Positions 35,444 through 41,616 of a stretch of DNA of 41,616 bases are shown in pieces. Positions within the stretch are counted from its first letter, which is position 1. Every line of letters starts with the position of its first letter. Origin of the DNA: Intestinibacillus massiliensis (GTDB taxonomy: Bacteria; Bacillota; Clostridia; Oscillospirales; Butyricicoccaceae); assembly GCF_900155735.1 (NCBI RefSeq), contig NZ_LT707059.1, forward strand, positions 284,222 through 325,837, in the 5' to 3' direction. Made by a program: the position numbers and the translations under genes. Under the pieces are notes generated by a model, which was given only the letters and a program-made list of their open reading frames with translations, ran no database searches and had not been told where the DNA came from.

Positions 35444-37183
35444 TTATGCGGGTACGGGGTGATAGTCGTTACGGGAATTGACGGACGAGATGCGGTAGGG
35501 GATCGCGCGGTAGCTGGCGCCCGTAACGGCGCGGGTATCCAGATCCAGCGTAAAGGACTGCTGAAAAATCATGCAGTTTTTGTCCGATGGGTTGTGGTTC
35601 CCGCCGAACACGAGGTTGCCGAGCGAATACGCAATCTGTTTGCCACGGTAAGTCTCAACCTCCTGCACCACATGCGGATGATGGCCGATCACGAGGTCTG
35701 CACCGCAATCGATGGCATAGTGCGCGATTGCGCGCTGCGTGGCGTTACTGTGGTAGTCGCGTTCAATCCCCCAGTGATAGTTGAAGACGATCAGCTCCGC
35801 ACCCGCGGCACGCAGTTCCCGCACGGCGCCGGATATGAAACGCTTTTGCGCCTCGTCAAACGACCAGCCGACGTTGGATACAAAGCCGACGCGCACGCCC
35901 TTGACGGTCAGCACCGGCATGCGTTCATAGCCGGAAACGGCGGCGTAGGGCGACAGGTGGCGGATGGTATCGTCAAAGCCTTGCTGTAAATAATCCTTTG
36001 CGTGGTTGTTGGCGACCGAAACGACGTCGATACTGCCCGCTTCCAGGATTTTTGCATACGCGGGGCGGCCTTTGAACACAAAGGTTTTGTTTGCGGCGCG
36101 CTTGGCGTCTGTCAGCGCGCCTTCAAAATTGACCATGGTCAGGTCGTCGGTATGGAACTCCGGGATACCGCTGAAAAAATAAGCGGGGTCGCGGACGGTA
36201 TCATATTTTTCATCGAACGAGCCGCTGTAAGAAAACGTAGCGCCGCGGCCAAAGGTGCAGTCGCCGCCGAAACTCATGGTAATGGTGACGCTGTCGTAGC
36301 CCGGCGCATCGCGCCAGCCCGCGGCAACCCCTTCCACAGGAAGGGAATTGTAACAGCGGCCGGCAGAAACGATGGCCTGCTCGATCGTGAAGTGGCCGGA
36401 CGGGTCAAAAAGCCCGTCCGCGCCGCCCATGAGCGGCTGGCCGTCCGGCGTTGTCCGGCCGGAAACAAACTTGATAGGTTCCACCGCCCAGCGCGGCATC
36501 GCGTAAGCGTCGGTATAGGCCTGCGGCAGGGCATTGGCTTCCCCGCGCCCCAGCACGGCCATACAGCGCTGGAGCATCGCCGCGGCCTCGCACCGCTCGA
36601 CCGGGTCGTCCGGCCGGAACAGGCCGTTTTCGCCCTGTACGATACCAAGGCGCGCGGCAAGCTCGGTATACAGGCTGTCGGTGTCCGTAAAACTGGATGG
36701 GGATACGGTAAGGGCGGGCGGCGCGTCCGGTGAAGCCCATGTGGTTTGCTCGCTGGATGTGCCCTGCGGCAGGGGGGCGTCTGCGTCGCTGTTTTCCGTG
36801 GGGGAGGATGCTGGGAAAACATCTGCATCATGCCCATCGGTCCCGTCCCCGTCCGATGGGGGCGCGACAGCTTCCCCTGACGGGGCGGGATCAAGGCCAT
36901 AATGGGCGGCAAGCGCCGGAACGTCTGTCTGCCCGGCGGCCGCGACCAGCGAGACCGTCAAATGTGCAAACTGCCCGCGGGTGATAGGACGGGTGTAATC
37001 CGTACCTAGCCCGGCTTCCGGGGAAATGATGCCGTTGCGGCGGGCAGCTTCAATCCCGCTTTCCGCCCAGGCGCTGGCTATGACGCTGGGCGGCGGCGCG
37101 TCTTCAAGGGCAACTGCGGAAAAAGGGATCGCGCTGCAGAAAAACAGCGCGCATACGGCGGTGCGAAGGGGAAAGTGGGGCAT
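35444..37183 (-). CDS. SLH-domain protein with CapA-type phosphoesterase domain
   Basis: A 579-aa secreted surface protein. It has a signal peptide (about residues 1-26), an SLH-like repeat (35-80), a Pro/Ser/Asp-rich linker (98-165), two further SLH-like repeats (167-210 and 217-275) and a PGA_cap (CapA) metallophosphoesterase domain from about 300 to the end. The latter has FGGDCTFGRG, NFEGALTD, SVANNHAKDY, FNYHWG and IGHHPHVVQ, the expected metal-site motifs. SLH repeats attach proteins to pyruvylated wall polymers; CapA domains occur in poly-gamma-glutamate systems, but capB and capC are absent here. I chose ATG 37183, spaced six to seven bases after AGGTG; a GTG at 37192 is possible. Confidence 0.9.
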   Translation of the reverse strand: MPHFPLRTAVCALFFCSAIPFSAVALEDAPPPSVIASAWAESGIEAARRNGIISPEAGLGTDYTRPITRGQFAHLTVSLVAAAGQTDVPALAAHYGLDPAPSGEAVAPPSDGDGTDGHDADVFPASSPTENSDADAPLPQGTSSEQTTWASPDAPPALTVSPSSFTDTDSLYTELAARLGIVQGENGLFRPDDPVERCEAAAMLQRCMAVLGRGEANALPQAYTDAYAMPRWAVEPIKFVSGRTTPDGQPLMGGADGLFDPSGHFTIEQAIVSAGRCYNSLPVEGVAAGWRDAPGYDSVTITMSFGGDCTFGRGATFSYSGSFDEKYDTVRDPAYFFSGIPEFHTDDLTMVNFEGALTDAKRAANKTFVFKGRPAYAKILEAGSIDVVSVANNHAKDYLQQGFDDTIRHLSPYAAVSGYERMPVLTVKGVRVGFVSNVGWSFDEAQKRFISGAVRELRAAGAELIVFNYHWGIERDYHSNATQRAIAHYAIDCGADLVIGHHPHVVQEVETYRGKQIAYSLGNLVFGGNHNPSDKNCMIFQQSFTLDLDTRAVTGASYRAIPYRISSVNSRNDYHPVPA

Positions 37184-37385
37184 CCAAAACACCTGCTTTC
37201 ACGCTTTTTTCCATTGTACAGGCGATTGCATGCCCCTGTCAAGGGCGCGCCGCCGCATGGTTTGCAGGCGGGGCGCGATGACTCGCCGGGGCGTACGGTC
37301 ATGGGGAAGGCCGCCGGGCGGTATTTGCTGAAGCGGCGCCGGACACGGGCCAGCCCCGCGGCACAGCGTGTCCTGGGTGCTCCGA

Positions 37386-37919
37386 TTAACGCGCTTCCCT
37401 TTGCTTTAAAATACCGGCGCTTAAATATGCCGCCATATCGATGACAAGCCGCCGGCAGATCGGGGCGGTGTTCACGAAAGCGGCATAGTCCCGTGTTTGC
37501 AGATTGCTGGCAATGGAATTGAGTAATTGCGTTTCATGTTTGATCATGGCCGACCATTCTGTTTTGTGCCAATAGGGGTTTATTTTGCATAGAATCCGTG
37601 CAATGCGCTGGCCGCCCTCTTCCCATTCGCGTTTCAGTTTGCCTGCTTCGGGGCAATTGCTCACCAGGCAATCGACGTAGGCGATAAAGAGCCGGTTGTA
37701 TTGGGCGACGGCCACAACAAGTTCGTTCCCCTCTTTTGCCGGATAAATCCTCGAAATGATGTTTTCAAACGATTTATCCATGGACAATAATTTGTTTTTT
37801 GCATAGCTGCTCAGTGGCGTCCCAAAATTAGCATTATTGATATATAACAAACGCCAAAATAAATTTTCGGTCATAAAGTTCCCAAAAGCTTGATAGAGCA
37901 ACAGTTCCTGATCACTCAT
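37386..37919 (-). CDS. Helical protein of unknown function
   Basis: A 177-aa soluble protein, almost entirely helical, with conserved-looking segments NPYWHKTEWSAMIKHE and KREWEEGGQRIARIL. From memory it resembles a family of clostridial four-helix proteins with the pattern W..N...IA..L...NPxW....W..M, sometimes wrongly labelled as kinases. I do not assign a function. ATG 37919 behind AAGGAGGG. No partner gene overlaps it; 37184-37385 upstream of the CapA gene is GC-rich without features. Confidence 0.7.
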   Translation of the reverse strand: MSDQELLLYQAFGNFMTENLFWRLLYINNANFGTPLSSYAKNKLLSMDKSFENIISRIYPAKEGNELVVAVAQYNRLFIAYVDCLVSNCPEAGKLKREWEEGGQRIARILCKINPYWHKTEWSAMIKHETQLLNSIASNLQTRDYAAFVNTAPICRRLVIDMAAYLSAGILKQREAR

Positions 37920-38090
37920 TTGACATCCCTCCTTCTTTATATTTTATGCTTTCCGGTATGGCCGAGTTCATGGCGCGCCCCCGCTAGAAAGCCGCGGCCT
38001 GCTTTGCTAATTAGGAAGGGGGTGTGACGTATGGCTGTACACGTTGCCGTGGGGGATGAAAGAGGGAAGGTTTCATCAAAAAAGCCCCTT

Positions 38091-38130
38091 GTACATGCGT
38101 TTTGCACGTACAAAGGGCGGCTCTTTGGGA
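38091..38130 (-). terminator. Second terminator downstream of the LURP-one gene
   Basis: On the minus strand CCCTTTGTACGTGC pairs with GCATGTACAAGGGG around AAAAC, then TTTTTT. It is the second of two tandem terminators. The rest of 37920-38198 holds no convincing gene. Confidence 0.75.
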
Positions 38131-38154
38131 ATAAAATGTTTTGGCTGCCAATTT

Positions 38155-38195
38155 GAAAAGGGCGGGGGACGGTTATCCGTCTCCCACCCTTTTTA
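38155..38195. terminator. First terminator downstream of the LURP-one gene
   Basis: AAAAGGG..GGGACGG pairs with CCGTCTCCC..CCCTTTTT around TTAT, with A and T runs on both sides. Confidence 0.85.
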
Positions 38196-38198
38196 ATA

Positions 38199-38675
38199 CT
38201 ATCCGTTCCCAGCGGAGCATTTCGCCGCGTCGATCGCGAGGGCGATCATGAGTGCGAAAAGCGCGTCTTGCGCGTCGCGTACATCAATGACATAGGTGTC
38301 CGTCCAGTGGAAGGCCTCCTTGCTGATCGTCGCGACCTCCGTGCCATTTGCGTCCTGAATGCGGTAATCCCACTCGAAGAAATCGCCGTTTATCTCCCAG
38401 CCCTTGCAATCGAGCCGGAAGGAGGGCTTGAAAAAGGTAAACCCCTTTTTGATCTCTCCAACCTCGCGGCCGTCCATGTACAGCGCAAAGCGCGGGAGCA
38501 GCGTGAGTACCTCCTCGCGCACGACGCCGGCTTCCCGGCCGGAAGCATCCCGGATGACGAGCTTGTGCCCCCAGGCGAGCTGTCCCTCGACCGTGTAAAC
38601 GGTGCCTCCGGCCTCGTCGTAGATGTCATAGCTGTCCAGCCATGAGAAAAAACGCTGTTTAAATAGCAGCCGCAT
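38199..38675 (-). CDS. LURP-one-related / YxjI-like protein
   Basis: A 158-aa soluble protein with the twelve-strand Tubby-like beta-barrel pattern of the LURP-one/YxjI family. Repeated short strands carry the typical turns YDIYDEAGGTVYTVEG, GHKLVIRDASGREAG and YRIQDANGTEVATISK, and a terminal helix (ALFALMIALAID) follows. The bacterial function is unknown; lipid binding has been proposed for the fold. ATG 38675 behind AAGGGGAC, 17 bases after the DAP dehydrogenase gene, so the two form an operon. Confidence 0.88.
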   Translation of the reverse strand: MRLLFKQRFFSWLDSYDIYDEAGGTVYTVEGQLAWGHKLVIRDASGREAGVVREEVLTLLPRFALYMDGREVGEIKKGFTFFKPSFRLDCKGWEINGDFFEWDYRIQDANGTEVATISKEAFHWTDTYVIDVRDAQDALFALMIALAIDAAKCSAGNG

Positions 38676-38692
38676 GGCGTCCCCTTCCTTTT

Positions 38693-39679
38693 TTACAGCA
38701 GGCAGCGGCGAAGCTCTGCGCCGTCGAGCGGGCTGAGGTAAGCGGGCGCCACGTCGAATACGGTCTTGCAGCCGCGCTGGCCTTCCTGGTACAGGCGGTA
38801 AGCCGCGCGCGCATAGGCCGCGATTACGCTGCCGGTAAATTCGGGGTTGGAGTCAAGTTTCAGGCTGTATTCGATTACATGGCGGTGCGCGCCGTCCTTG
38901 CCGGTCGCGCCGCTGCGGATGACAAAACCGCCGTGCGGCAGTTCGCTATGGTCGCGGCGCAGTTCCTCTTCCGAAATAAAGTGGACGGTCGTGTCGTACT
39001 CGTCAAAGTAATTGGGCATGCCCTTGATCTCGCGTTCGATGCGCGCGCGGTCTGCGCCCTCCTCGGCGACGACCCAGCACTCGCGCGTGTGCTTCTGGCG
39101 CGCGGTGAGCGCCGGCGTTTCGCCCGCGCGGACAGCCGCGAGCGCCTCGCTGACTGGTACCGTGTACTGCCGCGCGTCCCGCACGCCCTCGATACGGCGG
39201 ATCGCGTCCGAATGCCCCTGGCTCACGCCGCGACCCCAGAACGTGTAGTCCTTGCCTTCGGGCAGGATTGCGTTCGCATACAGGCGGTTGAGGGAGAACA
39301 TGCCGGGATCCCAGCCGGTCGAGATGATACCGACCTTGCCGCCGCGCCTTGCCGCTGCGTCGACCGCGTCAAAGTGCTGCGGGATTTTGGCGTGCGTGTC
39401 AAAGCTGTCGACGACGTTAAACAGCTCCGCATAGCGCGGGGTTTGCTCGGGAAGATCGGTCGCGCTGCCGCCGCACAGGACGAGCACGTCTATTTTATCC
39501 TTCCATGCCGGCGCTTCCGCCGCCGGTAGCACCTTTGCGCCCGGCGTGGCAATTTGCAGGCTCTCCGGCGCGCGGCGCGTGAAAACGGCGGCCAGCTCTA
39601 AATCCGGGTTCTGCGCAATCGCGCCTTCGATGCCGCGGCCGAGGTTGCCGTAGCCCATGATACCGATTTGAATGCCCAT
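38693..39679 (-). CDS. ddh: meso-Diaminopimelate D-dehydrogenase
   Basis: A 328-aa NADPH-dependent enzyme that forms meso-diaminopimelate from tetrahydrodipicolinate in one step, for lysine and peptidoglycan. It has the nucleotide-binding loop GYGNLGRG (residues 9-16), the segments VDSFDTHAKIP and STGWDPGMFSLNR, and FWGRGVSQGHSDAIRRI, all characteristic of Ddh. Length matches the family. ATG 39679 behind AAAGGAGA is clear; the frame is open upstream but without family similarity. It provides an alternative to the succinylase/acetylase or aminotransferase DAP routes. Confidence 0.95.
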   Translation of the reverse strand: MGIQIGIMGYGNLGRGIEGAIAQNPDLELAAVFTRRAPESLQIATPGAKVLPAAEAPAWKDKIDVLVLCGGSATDLPEQTPRYAELFNVVDSFDTHAKIPQHFDAVDAAARRGGKVGIISTGWDPGMFSLNRLYANAILPEGKDYTFWGRGVSQGHSDAIRRIEGVRDARQYTVPVSEALAAVRAGETPALTARQKHTRECWVVAEEGADRARIEREIKGMPNYFDEYDTTVHFISEEELRRDHSELPHGGFVIRSGATGKDGAHRHVIEYSLKLDSNPEFTGSVIAAYARAAYRLYQEGQRGCKTVFDVAPAYLSPLDGAELRRCLL

Positions 39680-39735
39680 AATATATCTCCTTTTATCATT
39701 GGTCTGCGTTGTGCCTATTTGGTATAACCGTAAAA

Positions 39736-39765
39736 AGTATAGCAGATTTCCCGGTACTTTGTCAT
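39736..39765 (-). promoter_or_regulatory. Promoter of ddh
   Basis: On the minus strand, ATGACA (39765-39760), 18-base spacer, TATACT (39741-39736). Confidence 0.6.
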
Positions 39766-39925
39766 TAGAAATCTTTTGCCGGCGTGCGCGGCGGAAAGGC
39801 ATTTATTTTGTGCAATATTTAGCGGCTTGTGATTTGCCGTCCTGCGCAGTGGCGCAACCCTGGTTGGGCGGTGCGGCGGAATGGCAACAATATTGCAAAA
39901 AAATAGGGCATACCGCAGGGCGGGT

Positions 39926-39935
39926 GTGCTATAAT
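39926..39935 (+). promoter_or_regulatory. Extended -10 promoter of the nitroreductase gene
   Basis: TGTGCTATAAT includes the TGnTATAAT extended -10 (TATAAT 39930-39935). No -35 is recognisable, which is tolerated for extended -10 promoters. Confidence 0.65.
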
Positions 39936-39982
39936 GAAAAGCAGGAACAGACGCAAACGGACTGTGACAGGAGGGTTATTGC

Positions 39983-40528
39983 ATGGAATTTGAAGTTTTG
40001 CAGAACACGCGGGAAAGCTGCCGCGCTTACAGCAGCCGACCGGTGCCGCGGGAACAGCTGGATAGGCTGGTGGAGGTCGCGCATCTCAGCCCGAGCGGCT
40101 GTAACGCGCAGCCCTGGCATTTCATCATCGTGGACGAGCCGGAAGCCAAGGCCAAGCTGGTCGATGCACTGGACGACGAGGGGCTGACCGGCTGCCCCTG
40201 GGGCGACGCGGTACCCGCGTTCATCGTGATCTGCGAGGAATATGCCAACGTGATGCCGGGGGTCAAGGAGCGGTACGGCACGCAGCGTTTTGCACAGATG
40301 GATATCGGCATGGCGGCTATGGGGCTGTGCTACGCCGCGACCGAAATGGGGCTGGGCACCTGCATGATCGGCACGTTCAGCGACAGGAAAATGCATGAGG
40401 CGCTGGGCATCCCGAAGGAAAGGCCTGTCCGTCTGGTGATTACGGTCGGTTTCCCGGCGCAGGAGGCCGCCCCGCGGAAGAAGGTGCGCAAACCGCTTGA
40501 CGAGGTCCGCACCTATAATCACTGGTAA
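39983..40528 (+). CDS. Nitroreductase family protein
   Basis: A 181-aa FMN-dependent oxidoreductase, expected to be a cytoplasmic dimer. Family motifs: RESCRAYSSRPVP at the N-terminus (phosphate-binding Arg), LSPSGCNAQPWHFIIV (about residues 35-50, FMN contacts), DIGMAAMGLCYAATEMGLGTC (dimer and FMN region) and VITVGFP near the end. These enzymes reduce nitroaromatics, quinones or flavins with NAD(P)H; the physiological substrate is unknown. ATG 39983 behind CAGGAGGG. Monocistronic. Confidence 0.92.
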   Translation: MEFEVLQNTRESCRAYSSRPVPREQLDRLVEVAHLSPSGCNAQPWHFIIVDEPEAKAKLVDALDDEGLTGCPWGDAVPAFIVICEEYANVMPGVKERYGTQRFAQMDIGMAAMGLCYAATEMGLGTCMIGTFSDRKMHEALGIPKERPVRLVITVGFPAQEAAPRKKVRKPLDEVRTYNHW

Positions 40529-40533
40529 ACAGG

Positions 40534-40566
40534 AAATCCCCTGCCCGGCAAGGGCAGGGGATTTTT
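40534..40566. terminator. Bidirectional terminator, nitroreductase / P-type ATPase
   Basis: A 13-bp stem (40534-40546 with 40552-40564), loop GGCAA, AAA and TTTTT ends. Confidence 0.92.
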
Positions 40567-40578
40567 GCAGGTTGAGGG

Positions 40579-41616
<1,038 letters not shown>

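Noticed and set aside
38031-38156. 41-aa plus-strand frame with a ribosome site (MAVHVAVGDERGK...)
   Set aside because: A long terminator hairpin for the minus strand runs through its middle; coding is unlikely.

Overview
The window reads as chromosomal DNA of a fairly GC-rich, Gram-positive anaerobe of the class Clostridia, probably an Oscillospirales/Ruminococcaceae-type gut bacterium. This is an inference. It rests on a T-box leader, strong AGGAGG ribosome sites with GTG and TTG starts, clostridial small families (DUF6485, RNHCP, DUF4363/DUF421), SLH domains, a meso-diaminopimelate dehydrogenase, and an F-type ATP synthase whose c subunit carries a sodium-type ion site. No phage, transposon, CRISPR array or rRNA was seen.

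Layout. 1-2905: end of a PLP aminotransferase, exonuclease III, a DacF-type D,D-carboxypeptidase and a small Walker-A protein with its own promoter and terminator. 2950-10195: complete ATP synthase operon (atpZ-atpI-atpB-E-F-H-A-G-D-C) with a palindrome at the promoter, a leader hairpin, an atpB-atpE hairpin and a strong terminator. 10231-11288 (minus): DUF421/DUF4363 membrane pair. 11394-16970: branched-chain amino acid operon (ilvB-ilvN-ilvC-DUF6485-ilvD) behind a T-box whose specifier codon reads GUC (valine). 17037-21497: pyrE, a dicarboxylate symporter/RmlD-like reductase pair on the minus strand, and a MATE exporter. 21549-21772: tRNA-Gln(CUG) with promoter and terminator.

21983-27912 is an accessory, mostly minus-strand stretch: an RNHCP zinc-ribbon protein behind a possible leader peptide and hairpin, a GyrI-like protein, a Cu/Zn superoxide dismutase without signal peptide, an orphan 78-aa protein, a DUF305 protein and a soluble hybrid histidine kinase. 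Divergent from the kinase is a regulator with two GntR-like winged helices. 29600-35430 holds a possible C-rich small RNA, a lipoprotein, a beta-carbonic anhydrase, a P-type cation ATPase behind a structured leader with a terminator, an XRE regulator with a repeat operator, a tiny divergent gene and another possible small RNA. 35444-41616: an SLH/CapA surface protein, a helical protein of unknown role, a LURP-one/YxjI protein, meso-DAP dehydrogenase, a nitroreductase and the C-terminal part of a second calcium-type P-ATPase that runs off the window.

How it fits together: the core is energy conversion (probably sodium-coupled ATP synthase, cation pumps), branched-chain amino acid and pyrimidine synthesis, and cell-wall metabolism (DAP, D,D-carboxypeptidase, SLH/CapA). 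The most interesting unexplained material is RNA-level: the leader of the P-type ATPase, the RNHCP leader, and two promoter-to-terminator units without an ORF. The first P-type ATPase also lacks a key transmembrane aspartate. I did not recognise a clearly new multi-gene system.
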